Positions 45,957 through 58,425 of a stretch of DNA of 64,000 nucleotides are shown in pieces. The first letter of the stretch is position 1, and every line of letters begins with the position of its first letter. The stretch lies in NCBI GenBank assembly GCA_022495005.1, contig JAGYXB010002070.1, positions 558,001 through 622,000 on the forward strand. Reading direction: 5' to 3'. Origin of the DNA: Rhyacophila brunnea. Taxonomy: Eukaryota > Arthropoda > Insecta > Trichoptera > Rhyacophilidae. Both the position numbers and the translations under genes were made by a program. Below the pieces are notes generated by a model that ran no database searches, had not been told where the DNA came from, and saw nothing but the letters and a program-made list of their open reading frames with translations.

Positions 45957-47762
45957 CTAAAAGAAGGTGAAATATCGCATTCACATGTAAGCAAATGACT
46001 TGAAAAATCAATAATCTTAATAATATACATAGGAATCTTGAAAAGCATGGTGGATACAATTTATAGGAAAATGGGTACTTTTGTTGATCAGTATTTTATT
46101 TCAAGTCAATTCGCATGGGATTTAAATATATTATTAAGACTTAACTATAATAATAGGGAATCTGACTAGATAATATATTCATTTCAGCTTGTGAGGATTT
46201 AAAAAAAAAACATTAGTCGTCCATATATGTTTATCAGAGCATCCTATCCCTAGCTAAATATATTCGCTGTTGACCTACATATTATTTAAGCAGCAGACTA
46301 GTAGGTACTTTTCTTAAGTGTAAGTCACACTATCTTATTTAAATTTATAGAATATTTTGTAAGTAACTGAATAACAGGTATACATCATAAAAAAGAGAAA
46401 CCGTGATTAGAATTCTTATGTTTGCTTAGAGGTTTTGTATCAGCTAAATACTTTTCGTTGAAATCAACTTCTTGAAATTTAGTATACGATTTAGTACGCA
46501 TTCCTTTACCCGCACCTTTTCAACCTGTTACTAGACTTCGTAATGATGAGTTGTTTGAATTGTGTGATAATTCCGCTTTCAGTTAAAAGCATCTAAATTG
46601 AAAATCAGTAAAATTTACCAGTCTTATGTACCACGTTAGATATACACAGCATTACCTGCCTATTAAATAATAATTAATAATATCACTTAACAGCCCACAT
46701 GTTCAGCGTAGATCAAAATTGAGCTTTTATGTTATTTTCAGAGCAAAACCCTGGACATTCTTCAAAGGATGGAGATAATCTATTTATATAATTTTGAAGC
46801 CTTGTTATCCTTTATATTTATTTTAAACATTTGATGACTATATTAAATATTTAGATTTATTTTAGATAAAGTATTTTTATTACATAAAAAAGTATTCTTT
46901 TAAACCTCTCGCTCTCATGTTTTAGAATATAGTCATATTTCAGTAAGTCCATGTGAAGTGGTGTTAAGATTTTTTATATTTAAATTTTTTTAAATGCATT
47001 TACAAACCCATTAGTAAAATTAATATTAACATTATATACTTCGTGAAATATTTTGGATAAAAAATTATATTTCATATTCTTTGTGATCCCAAATTTGATA
47101 AGAATTAGGCATTTTATTACACAAAAAATGGGCACGATTAACACATTTGAAGATAATTCTAAAGATACTGATTATAAGCTATGTCTTTGACCATTCAAAT
47201 GTGATAAACATCATACGAATATTGTTTGCTATATAATATATATTATAAAGAAAACATTTATATTTTATGCTTTATTATATATATATATATATTATAATAT
47301 ATTATAGCTTTGCTATATAATAATTATTAACCTAAGAATAAGGTTGTATTTTTAGAAATACGCCATTTCTATTGGCATTTCCCAGTGGCCAAGCTACAAC
47401 ATAAGGCCGTAGCCATAAATTGACAAACGATAATTGAAGTAGGGAATAAGATCATGTTAACGCGCGTGTTTGAACATGTACCTAACCGAAAAAAAATATT
47501 TTTTTAAAAACGGTACACTGGTAGTTTACCCAGTAGATACCTATTGTTAAAGCAGGTGCCTACTCTTGATTGCAGAAAAGACAAAAAAATATAAAAAATA
47601 TTAAAAAGGTACCTATGCGAATTGCTTTATTATTTCTATGGTACCTACTGGTGACAGCTAACAAGATCAAAATATTCGAATGTTTTACAGTTTATTCCAA
47701 CACTATAATCATTCCACCCCATCGCACGATCAGTATTAATTAAAATAAAAGTAGGAACTTAC
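45957..47762 (-). other. ZNF-D last intron, with vestigial cassette
   Basis: 46020-46260 mirrors 14640-14890 of ZNF-B. 46470-46402 is the counterpart of the vestigial cassette at 14476-14548. 46790-46990 is shared with the ZNF-E intron (61660-61830). 47277-47310 is an AT dinucleotide run. Confidence 0.55.
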
Positions 47763-47894
47763 CCGATTCACTTGTTCCGAATAAGAACAACCCTGTTGCG
47801 GATCTTCATAAATATCTTCAATTAGCTCAGTCTTGATGTCAATTAGCTGAGTATCTGTCGTCAATGTTATAATTGTCTGGTCTGAAACAATATT
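47763..47894 (-). CDS. ZNF-D exon C (cassette, DIKTE)
   Basis: 132 bases, phase 0, acceptor TTTTACAG and donor CGG|GTAAGT. It reads LIDIKTELIEDIYEDPQQ, then CSYSEQVNR. Nearly identical to ZNF-B exon 2. Confidence 0.85.
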
Positions 47895-49081
47895 CTGTAA
47901 AACAAAACATGTTATAAAATCAAGATTATTTGACCGACATTACGTGTGAAGTTCGACCACACATTTGAGGGGTCTCGGCTCTTACACTTTGCAATGAGGG
48001 CATGGTTTCTGTCGTTATCTGACGGTAAAATCCATAAAATATAATGGTAACAAGCATATTGCCAACAAAACTAATCTGCTAATGTTTGAACTGTCAATGT
48101 CAATTCATACGCATTATAAATTAATTTAAAATAAAACAAAATAATATGATGAATATAATTATGCAGATAACGCCATAAGGACACCACTAAGTGGAGGAAA
48201 CTTAGTGTGTGTTGCAATTTGAATGAGCGTCAGTGCATAAACCGAGAGCAGTTGTCAGAAAAAAGGACAAGCTTAAAATGACGTATTCTTGACACTTGTT
48301 TAACTTTATCCCATATTATTCTACATCCAAGATAGGTTGCCTGTTATTCCACACCCGTTAGATATTTCAATTCCCATCAATTCTATGTTCCCTGGTCACT
48401 CAATGCCGTTTAAATATGAGACGGTGACATACGAAGTCAGTGAAGAGGCTATAATTAGTTGTCGACAAAGCCTCTGTAACCACTGTCAAAAAATAATGTA
48501 CCAAAGCCACGTGAGTAGCAAGAGATAGATAATCATTTTATTCAGCATTAAGTTGATTATGATGAAGGGTATAAATATGAATTACAGTGAAACTGGTGAC
48601 TTAAGTATATAAAGAAATAGGTGATTACCATATATTTTAAGAATTGATCGGGCCAATTATGGTGGCTAAGTTTCCCTATACTTCTCTCCACCTTAAATCT
48701 CAGCTATTGTCATATATTGAATAACATTCAGTTACCTCATGACAACGGGCGCGTGTAAGCTTATTACAGCTATACCGTCGTTTAATTAGTAATTTAAACA
48801 TACAGACTGATTCAAAAAATAAACTGCATGCCACGAGCGTGTCCAGTGCAACCGTCGTGGACCGTCGTGCAAACTCCGTTAATCAGACCATGTCGTGCTA
48901 CCGGCACAAGGTGTTTCCTCATTTAGCATATCATTCATTAAAAGTGTACTGTGCTAGGACGAGAGAGCTTGCACCAAGGACCAGCTTTAACATGACCACA
49001 GAACTTCATAAAGGGTCAGTGATTGGCATCCTACGTGTAACCTCCCCCTCTCAGCATCCACCTCCACCATCACAATCATTC
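47895..49081. other. ZNF-D intron with a possible plus-strand exon
   Basis: 47940-48200 mirrors ZNF-B intron 1. On the plus strand 48336-48510 is open, with MPFKYETVTYEVSEEAIISC and CNHCQKIMYQSH, followed by a good donor CAC|GTGAGT. It may be an exon of an unrelated gene or an old element. The acceptor is uncertain and I do not recognise the protein. Confidence 0.35.
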
Positions 49082-49089
49082 CACTAATC

Positions 49090-50410
49090 CAGCGGTTCCC
49101 AACCTATGGTACGCGTACCACCGGTGGTACGCGAGTGGATAATTGGTGGTAATCAGTAATGGCGGACATAAAAAGTTAAAAAAAAAGTCATAAAAATAAC
49201 GTTTAAACTATTATTTTTTCTATAATTCATAATTTTAATTAATAATATACAGTAGAGTTGTTAATATGTACAGTTAATTTTATAAAGAAAAGCTCCACAA
49301 ACTCAAGAATTTTTAGAGTTATGTGCAAAGATATGATGAGTATTCACACTTCTCAAGTTTTTCATACAGAAGTGAGATCGCTATCTCGCGAAAAGGTGCT
49401 AACCCGCTTATTTGAATTAAGGCAAAAAACACAGATTTCTTTTCAAGATAATCATTTTGATATTTCTTCGAAATTATATAATTTGTATTTTATTAAGGCA
49501 CTTGCATATTTATCTGATATTTTTTTGAAAATAAATGACTTAAATTTGACACTTCAGAAAAGTTCGATGACGATCTTTAATGTTAATGATAAAATTGAAA
49601 GTATGGTTGAAATTTGATTTTTGGAAACAGTGTATCGAAAACAATCAACCGGAAGTATTCGAAACTCTACATACTTTTTTGGATGAAAATAAGGTAAGCT
49701 TGTCTCAAGATTTATGAGAACATATAATAGTTCATTTAACAGGATTAAAATCGTCTTTCATGGAGTATTTTCCAAAACCCGAAAACAAAGATAATAATTG
49801 GATTTCAAACCCCTTCTATGCAGAAAATTTAGCAAAAGCTTTATCGTTATCAATAAAAGATAAAGAAAATTTAATAGACTTTAAAAACAAATATATTAAC
49901 AAAAATAAAAACAAAAATTTCGCCTGAGGCGTTGCTGTAAATTTGTAAAAATGAAAGGGTTAATTGTCTCGTTTTCATCAAAAGAATTTTTACATTTACC
50001 GTGTTTAATTAATTTTATATACATATATTTTCTATTACTATCGGTAATTTTTAGAAAAAATTGCCTGCGGCGCATTTCATTTTTTTTATACAAATAATTA
50101 AATTTAATAATATGTATTTTTTTTTTAATAAAAATTAGTTAAAAAAAACTACTTTAAATGTCCTGGTTTTGAATTTCGACAAGAAATGAGCTTCGGCACC
50201 TTTTATTAAAAAAAAAACATTGTGATATGTAAAGTTCAAATGTCTCATTTTTATCAGAACAAATAAAACCTTAATATAGTCACCCTATAAAATTTATAAT
50301 GCAAATAGAATAACAAATTTCTCGAAATACAATCATTTTTACGAAGTGGTACAATTAAGCGTGATGTACTACCAAGTGGTACGCGAGCCAAAAAAGGTTG
50401 GGAAACGCTG
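49090..50410 (+). mobile_element. hAT element with ZBED5-like transposase relic
   Basis: Termini CAGCGGTTCCCAACC and GGTTGGGAAACGCTG with the 8-base duplication CACTAATC (49082-49089 and 50411-50418). From 49340 the frame reads FHTEVRSLSREKVLTRLFEL, then FIKALAYLSDIFLKINDLNL, as in ZBED5/Buster-type hAT transposases. It shifts frame near 49617 to FWKQCIENNQPEVFETL and has a stop at about 49717. Dead copy, inserted between ZNF-D exons B and C. Confidence 0.85.
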
Positions 50411-50529
50411 CACTAATCAATTATAGTCCACTATGAAAAACGCACCCATATATATTTCATACAATTCCGAAGTGTTTAAATTAACAAATATATAGTAGGT
50501 AGCAATAACACAATGAGAATGGAACGTAC

Positions 50530-50850
50530 CTGTGAATCGTTATTGAACATTGACGAATCTGAGCATTCACCAAACTCTTGGAAGGCTTGTGCTCGAAGGA
50601 GATCCACTTCATTATCACTCAGAGATACGTCATGCATACAATTGTGATCGATTAATATCTTTTTTGAAGAGAAAAATGCATAACATACATCGCATACAAA
50701 ATTATTGCGATAAAAGGAAGCTCTTGTCAATTTTAAACAGATTTCTTTTTCGGAAGCATTCACTATTTCCTGCTTAATGTCATGTTCGTGTATTATAATT
50801 GCATCGTACGGCATTGCGGCTTGCATCTCAGGAATGTCGTGTGCTCCGTG
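50530..50850 (-). CDS. ZNF-D exon B: cassette carrying its own lone finger
   Basis: 321 bases, phase 0 at both ends, acceptor TTTTTTCAG and donor CAG|GTACGT. It encodes PYDAIIIHEHDIKQE (psi-K-x-E), KEICLKLTRASF, the lone finger (CDVC, x12, HNCMH) and an acidic tail GECSDSSMFNNDSQ. It is closer to the second module of ZNF-A than to the ZNF-B type. Being an internal exon with a donor rather than a run-on array, it would add a second lone finger to ZNF-D, or it belongs to a sixth gene that has lost its array. Confidence 0.75.
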
Positions 50851-52304
50851 CTGAAAAAAATGAAAAGAATGCTCCTTGAATTATTTTCTTATGAATATTG
50901 TCATAAATGTTGTAGATATAAATTTCTGTAATGGATGAGCTATAATTACCTAGTATCAGAAAAGGTTATCTTCAATAAACCTACCTATAATAAATGTCAG
51001 TAGTGTTACAGTACTCTTTGTCAACGTTACTTGTTAGCAAGAATCAAGACTAATATGAATACTATCGACCGAAGGCACTTGGATTCAGGTTTTGTACTAT
51101 TCCATTTCAGTCTGCGACCCGGTCAATGTGTATTTATCTTTTGGTGAGTACACATAGTGCCTGAAGATGCCAATAAGCGAAACCCGGGTCGCAAAAAACG
51201 GCTCAAATAGAATAGAAGTACAGAAACCTAAATCCATTAGAATTTGTTACAAATTAACTGTTCACCATCCCCAGTAACCATAACACAATGATGGTATGTA
51301 TGGCCATATTGTACATATTTTTATGTATTTCGTTTTGAAAATTGGTAAACGTCAAAATGCTCTTCACAGTGTTGTTAGTTTTTTCGGCAGGTTAACCACT
51401 GTTGTTCTACTGCCAAGGTGCAAAATTCTCATAAGTTCGAACGGTCGCGTGAAAATTTAGAAGCTGCTTAATTTTCTTGATAATAAATATGTACAAATAC
51501 AATCTTGCAACTTGCACGATAATATGTGTTAAAAGTGCATTTTTTTGGTATGGCCGCGATAATGCGTACAACCAGCAGTAAATCCATGCACGTGTAAACG
51601 GGGTATAATAATTTCCCGGAACCCGTTATTTTTGGATTACAGTGACACTTAACTACAACAACGATTTAGATTAGGTAATATGAATAGAATGTTCCAGTAA
51701 ACATTTCTGGCTATTTATCAACTCCTCCCTCACAACAACCTCCATTACTTATATGTTCCAGCAAGCATCTGACAATCCATTAACCATCAAAGTCAAAATG
51801 ATAAATGTCAAAGACACGACCTAACCTAAAAACTATATTCAGTTATTATTTTCATACGCCAGGACCCACAACATTATAAACCGACGCGTAAGCCTCTCGG
51901 CCATCGTCGGATGCTACGAAGCGATGTTTACATTTTTTACATTTAAAATAAATGAATTCGACAATTAAATGTGTGTCCATGTACCTAGACGACGGGCTAT
52001 ACCGCAGCCTAGAATTTCATGATACTCATCCCAAGTTGACATTTCAGTCAATGTGTTGCTGTTTTAGAGACAAAGTATTATTGAATTAAATTTAAGATAC
52101 TGGCAAAACTGATGATTTGTTGTCGGTCGCGTCCTCGTAAAACATCTGTCAAATCGTTCAAATTGAACCACCCGATTTCATTGGTTTGGTTTGAAATGGT
52201 GATGAAATGCGATGAAATATACCTACAATAAAAACGAACTAACGTCTGTATACTTTCTACAAATTTATTATTAATAATTTAGGTACCTATATGCAAAAAC
52301 TAAC
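50851..52304 (-). other. ZNF-D intron 1
   Basis: 51085-51245 is a dispersed repeat shared (inverted) with 29335-29475. 52075-52200 matches 22290-22400. No gene seen. Confidence 0.45.
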
Positions 52305-52433
52305 CTCAAAAATGCACGTGGCTTCGTCAGCATTCTCTTGCTTTATATTGGTGTTGGCGTCTGATTCTGGTTTGCTTGTATTTTGCACATTACAATAAGA
52401 TTCGAGGTCACATATTTCGCTTTTTACGTCCAT
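52305..52433 (-). CDS. ZNF-D exon 1 (start, MDVKSE)
   Basis: 129 bases, ending GAG|GTTAGT as in ZNF-C. It begins MDVKSEICDLE and has NIKQENADEAT later: two psi-K-x-E sites in 43 residues. The longer open frame extends upstream, but ATG 52433 is chosen by alignment with the ZNF-B and ZNF-C starts. The upstream word TCACGGCTGCCA is shared with ZNF-C. Confidence 0.75.
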
Positions 52434-53471
52434 TTTTGTATTTGAAGTGAGACTAAGCTCAGGCTTATCAGGACAGAACACAATTTGGCAGCCGTGAAAT
52501 GACATTATGCTACAGTGTTGCCATCTTTTTGTAACCTTATTATAAGAACACAATCCAAGAAATTATGGTACACGTTGTCATTTTAGCTGTTTGATATTAT
52601 AATATATTTGATAATTTGAGATATCATAAGAACCTTTTTTATTTAGGTTACTCTTCCGATCAAAAATGCTTACCGGTGAATTAAAAAAATTTGATTTTAA
52701 ATCAATGCAATTTTTTTTCACTTCTTTCGAACAAATTCGTTGTAAATAATTAGGATGCCCTACATTACAAGGTATCCAGTGGTTGTAGGTTCAAGAATCT
52801 TTGGGCATCGTATTTAAAAAAAACAACACAGAAGAATGATAAATGTTTAAAGAAAGTAGGTCGGTAGGTATATTATTAATTCTATCTGAGGTGTTGACAA
52901 AGCAGGTGTATTAAATAAAATTTATTTGTTTGATCCTGACCAGTTTAGGTAGGTAGGTACCGTAACACAAAAAACTTAAAGCTTGACCGATGTTCCAATG
53001 ATAACAAATAAAATAAAATTGATCTTATACGTGCAATAACGGATATATTCCGGTTTTTGGTGCAAATTAATATGATCACATCAAAAAATAATTCACCTGG
53101 CTTTAGTCGCGATTATCGCGTCAGTGGGAAAGATACCATGGAAATAAAGAAACCTGGCATAATATTAAAAACAACACAGTTCTTGGAAAACATAAAATTT
53201 GCGATGCGAGGAATATTTGAAAAACTGTAAAAGGGGCAATACTGTCATTAATTAATTTAATGTTGTCTTTAAACCATATTTTTATATATGGAACGTTTTA
53301 GAATATTTTATTATTCTGAGCTCTTGCGAGTAGCTAGATCTAAAAATTTTAAAGAAATATTAATGTCTACTTAGGAATTAACTACTTATCCTGACTAAGT
53401 TGTTAATTAACTCTTGTAATAAAAACTAAATATTTTGTAATACGAGTACATAAAAACCTATACATACTGAC
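52434..53471. other. Region upstream of ZNF-D
   Basis: AT-rich. No conserved promoter beyond the short word noted for exon 1, and no gene seen. Confidence 0.4.
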
Positions 53472-53640
53472 CTTTTGTTTTTAATTTTTGAATTAATCTC
53501 CTTCTCACCTAATCCAGAAATATGCATTGTATTTTCCAAGTCATTATAAGCAGATTGCTTAGCTTGTTTATTTTTATATATGTAGTGGAGATTTAAAATT
53601 CGAAAACCACTCACGGGTTAAATATTCCGATACGAATTAA
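53472..53640 (-). CDS. MADF-like exon
   Basis: Minus-strand reading EWFSNFKSPLHIYKNKQAKQ, then YNDLENTMHISGLGEKEINS and KIKNKR, followed by a donor AG|GTCAGT. The spacing of W, YKNK, AY, L and the KIKN segment fits the middle of a MADF (Myb/SANT-like) domain. The first and last parts of the domain must lie on other exons that I cannot find. It could be a gene exon or a transposon fragment; the upper boundary is approximate. Confidence 0.45.
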
Positions 53641-53808
53641 TGGGTAGTATCTTCGCTCCACCCAAACGCCATCTCTACGGAAACTAATGAACTTGACTAA
53701 AGATAACGTGTTCAGACTCTTTCTGTGGCCTGTTTAGTATTTAGTAAGAGGTGGTGGGGTTGCTACTCGACCGAAAATATAACAAAATGGATCGACTCTA
53801 CTAAATTT

Positions 53809-54008
53809 CTTTCGATCATGTCCGATCCAAATAGGATCCACCACAAAGTAGAGGTTTGTACTGACAGGTTTTGTTTTTACGAGATATGGATGTCAGCCAC
53901 CTGCTTATACACAAATTGAAAAACAATATGCGTACTTGCCAGACCCAGGATTCGAACCTGGGACCCACTACACAATAAGCTAACGCTTAAGCCGCGCGGC
54001 CATCGTTA
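53809..54008 (-). repeat. SINE, family 1
   Basis: Tail TCGATCATGTCCGATCC (+ strand view) at 53812, body GATATGGATGTCAGCCACC, and B box GGTTCGAATCCTGGG on the minus strand near 53950. Confidence 0.75.
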
Positions 54009-54114
54009 CTCGACTTAATTTGTCTGTTCTTGCACGTTTTGTAACTAAATTACTCACCACTCGACCAGTCCGAAACTGCCTTCCTCGAGTGGACAACCGC
54101 TGACCAAATGCCGT

Positions 54115-54590
54115 CTTATAATGGTACCCAAGAAGCAGAGCACTAAGCGCCCACAGGGGCGTCGAATAACCCGCTGGATAGACGAACCCATGAAGTTCGT
54201 TAGATGCACGTGGCACCAAAGAACTAGGGACCGAGAAGGGTGGACGGAGCTTCACTGGAAATGTTTGCGACGGATATTAGGTTTGCGGTGGTGTATGATG
54301 AGTAACGAGGAGATAAGAGATCGAACCGAGCCTGAAAAGGCGCCATTAGAACCGGCTCAGCCATGTGTTGCGGATACCAAGAGAGAACTTTAACCCGGTT
54401 TGCATGTTCTTCAAGCTACCTAAATGGATTCCGTAGAAGGCCGCTAAATATTACTTATCTAAAGAGTGTAGAGGAAGACCTACGGGATGACGACATAACT
54501 TGGAATGATGCAGAAGTCTTGCAAGTGACATGTATTCTTGAAGCGCAGTGTAGTGTCCAGCTAACATGGGCAATACAAAAAATATTATGA
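54115..54590 (+). mobile_element. Two abutting LINE C-terminal fragments
   Basis: 54120-54240 reads KRPQGRRITRWIDEPMKF then RTRDREGW. From 54260 it reads CLRRILGL then MSNEEIRDRTE, and finally FRRRPLNI, LRDDDITWNDAE. The first is the end of one reverse-transcriptase family, the second the end of an RTE-like family, so this is a mosaic of relics. Confidence 0.6.
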
Positions 54591-55800
54591 CGATTGTGAT
54601 ATTAATTACATACTTATATAAAACTAAAGAGGTGGTTCTTGGTGATTTTTTGTTGTTGACGATGGAGGGCTTCGAGCTAATGAATGGAAAACAAGTCCTG
54701 CCTGTCGATCGTCCGTATAAAAAAGATGCTTCCTCGTTTTGAAGCCCGCTTATAATTCTATTGATCTTGTCTTTTGAACTTTTAAACCTTATGGTGGGGT
54801 GGAGATCGCGAACCTTAGTGATTTTACCTGGCACTTGGGAAGAATGGCGGCGGCTTCTGCATTAAATAAGGAAGTTGTAGGCGTTTTGGAATGGCTGGAG
54901 GCCACCCGAAGGCCTTCGTATTGGGGTGTCATCAGGATAAATATTAGGTAGCCATATACATGACATATTTACATTGATTGGCTTAAATTGGTCAAATACT
55001 TTCTGTAAAATAGGTTCTGTAAACTAGGGTCACTTCACTCCACTTTTCGCCAATGTTTCCTATTTCATTGTCATACAAATTAACTTAAGTTTTTTTAATG
55101 TTTCATTAATTTAATTCGATTAAAGCATCTACAAACTAATTGTTGTAAGGCAGAAAAGATTTATTGACATCACACTTTATTTTAAAACAGTACATATATT
55201 AATTTATATAAAAAAGTACTTACATTAAATTTATATATTGGGGTAAAGCAGGGCCTTGAAGGGGGTCAATTTCCTCCATCGTACAAAGTATGAATATAAA
55301 TAATATTGGAGTATGTAAAATATTACTGATTTATATCAATAATTACACTTCTCAGGTACTATTATATTTGCTGCACTGGTTTACTATATTATAACATAAC
55401 GGTTATTAATCGAAGACACAAAAACAATAAATGTCACAATTTTTTTTTAGGAGAGGGTAAAAACATAATAATATTTTCTTGGTTGTAAAATGCATTTTTA
55501 TAAATTTGACAATGATGAATCACTGATAAGCCTTATACGCACTATATAAGTGTAACTAACATATTTTATTTAATTTGGTTAATTATATATTTATAAAATA
55601 AATATAAGTGTGAAAAAACTATTTGTTGTTTTTACACAATTTGTGGACCTTTGTTGTTTTTATTGCAAAATTGATATTTTTATTAATAAAACGACTGATT
55701 CATTCATATAATATATTCACACCCATTACGGAGCTATTTTTTTCTAAGAGCAGCACGTAGGTATGTTCGGTTCGGTGCATTCATAAGAGAAGTATTAATT
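54591..55800. other. Intergenic
   Basis: AT-rich. The minus-strand open frame 54834-54451 overlaps the LINE mosaic and lacks motifs. Nothing else seen. Confidence 0.4.
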
Positions 55801-56050
55801 TTTTTTTTTTTTTGACCATTTCCGATCCTAATAGGATCATATGGGCCTCCACAGAGTAGAGGTTTGTATTAACAGATTTTGTTTTTTACGAGAAATAATG
55901 GGTGTCAGCCACTTGCTCAACCTATTAGGTCCATACCCTGACTCACACACAAACTGAAAAACAATATGTGTACTTGCCAGACCCAGGATTCGAACCTGAG
56001 ACCCACAGCGTGATAGTCCAACGCTTATGCCGCGCGGCCACCGTGGGTGT
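55801..56050 (-). repeat. SINE, family 1, with target duplication
   Basis: Full copy: poly-T at its left (the A tail on minus), tail word CCTATTAGGATCGGA, and tRNA-like head ending at GGCCACCGTGGGT. It is flanked by the perfect 12-base duplication GAAGTATTAATT (55789-55800 and 56051-56062). This copy defines the element ends. Confidence 0.85.
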
Positions 56051-56062
56051 GAAGTATTAATT

Positions 56063-57619
56063 AATATAGTGTAATAATACCAATGAGCTGCCTGACGTCA
56101 GTCTTTGTTACATTGGCGCATCTATCTGTTTTCTCTGTAGGGTATAAATTTGACTCATTAATTATGAGAGAAAATAATTAATTACCTATTACTGAAAAAC
56201 TAAAAGAATCTGTTACTTTGGCACATCTATCTGGGGCTCTGTAGACTATACATTTAGCTCGGTAATTATTAGAAAAAATAATTATGGAGGAAAGAGCGAC
56301 TTTAATCAAGAAATAAAATCTAAATACCTACTCATTCATCAATGCAAATATTAATAATTGCAAAGGTGATGTGGTACCTATTTGTGAAACGCACACGACG
56401 TGTTCTATTGCAACTGTAGATAAACCGATATTGACAACTGCATAGGTATAAACGGGCGATCTCTGCAGCAAATGCAAGTACAAGTCAACATTATAATCGA
56501 AGGAAAATCAACGGGTAGTTATTTTAAAATATTAAAGAAAATTAGCTAGTACAGCTGATGTTTATAAGAGTATCAAAAAGTTACTAGGTGTCAATCATTT
56601 CAAGAAGCATAATTAGGAAAGTTGACTTAAATCAGTCGTATGTACATGTACAACGTGCTGCCTACTTCAACCATTACTTCAGACAAATATAATAAGTTGG
56701 ATATTTTCGAAAGAAAGTCTTGGTGAAAGGACAATGAGGACCGGCTTATTATGCTTAGATGGCCATTCATCGGCTGAGAATATCTTTTTGAGCAGATGAA
56801 ACCATTCCTGTAATATATTATACACAAAGCTAGCGGAGTCGTAGGTAAGCAAAATAAAAACGACAAGATTGTTGATAAAATAATATTCTGTAAGTATAAC
56901 AACATACATAAAATGTAATCAAAGAAAATTACTTATAAGATAATAATATGTATCAAATAAAATGTTTACTGCAATCTGAATGTTTTCCCTAGCATCACCT
57001 CACGGATTCTACACTTCTCAATGCGAAAGATAATCGCGTGACTGGTATGAGTATCATGAGTAAACAACACAGGCTACAAGAAATAACGAAGGGTCTGAAA
57101 TATTTAGACGATGAAACCTTAGCCGAGATGTAACGGTGTGAGGTCACAGTAATATTTACATAATCCAGTACTTTTATGAATCCTTCGAGACTTGGAGTTC
57201 TGTCGCTGTGGTGTTAAATAAAAGACAATATTTAAAAAAAATCTTCCTGTTTTTATTTCGATATATGCACGACTATGTGATTAACAGAAGGGGCTTAAAT
57301 TCTACAAAACATTAGAAAATTAATTGTATTGTCATCGAGTATTGCCACTTTTATGTAGCACAAGATAAATAATGTAGGTCATACAAAAATAATTTTAATT
57401 AAACAAAACAAAGTAATCAGTTAACGACCAATACGTTAATTTTCCCATGACTGCTAAATATGGTGGGAGAGAAATGATTGTGATAAAATTATAAAAATCG
57501 GCCTTTGGGCCAAAAAATACCATTTTAGATATACACAACTTATTATTATCATTTATCACGAAAAATAAATATTACAATAAATTTAATGAGAAGAATGAAA
57601 CGGTTGTACATTTTTTTAG
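56063..57619. other. Intergenic
   Basis: AT-rich with scattered short frames. No gene or element ends recognised. Confidence 0.4.
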
Positions 57620-58425
57620 AATTCAGGTGTTAATTTTGTAGTTGATATTCTCAAAACTGCTTGTAAATGGGCATCGAAGATATTTGATCGTAAAGATTTT
57701 TATTGAGGTTCATGATCGAACATGTTTGTTCACATTTATTATATAGGTTGATTCAAAAATAACGAACATTTTTCTTGCATAATCTTTCAAGTTGGTTGAA
57801 TTTATCTGAAATAAGGGCATTGTAAAATTTGGAGATTTCTTCACGACGATGCAATTCTTTTAAATCATTGTCACACTGCAGATCAAAAATCTAAAGTTGT
57901 AGTTCTATCGGTACACTATAATATCTATTGAAAAAGGATCGCGTACTATTGCTAAACTTGTCTCAAAATCTTTGTGAAAAATCGTCATTCAGAGCTTTGA
58001 TAATTTTACCATATTCTTCAAATTTATATTCTGGTATATTCAGCAACTTCAAAGTTGGAAAGTGGTCCACGTTGTTATTCGATATTTGTCGAAGGAATAA
58101 CTTTTTAATTTTACAATTTAATTGAAATCCATTCAAACTTTTAACCATATCATGGGCATATTTGTTTTCCTTGCAACGCGGAGTTAAAAGTATTTATATG
58201 TGTCACGATGTTCAACGTAGAAAATAGTGGTTGCATGGTGTGTGACGAGACGCAAGGAGGTCGTACTGAGATAATACATTTACGAAACAACAAATTTTAA
58301 TCTATTGTCAATATTTTTTAAAAAATAAAAAAAAGATTTTCGTATCCAGAAGTACAATTAATGATGGCGGGCCGCAAAAAAAATACCCGGCGGGCCGCAG
58401 TTTGCCCCTCCCTGCGTTAAACTAT
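57620..58425 (-). mobile_element. hAT (GTF2IRD2/Charlie-like) transposase relic
   Basis: One end at about 58422 reads CAGGGAGGGGCAAACTGCGG on the minus strand. Transposase pieces follow in order: NNNVDHFPTLKLL, KALNDDFSQRF, IFDLQCDNDLKELH, EEISKFYNALISDKF, then NKCEQTCSIMNLNKN. This matches the middle and C-terminal parts of this transposase type. Multiple stops. The other end was not found. Confidence 0.75.
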
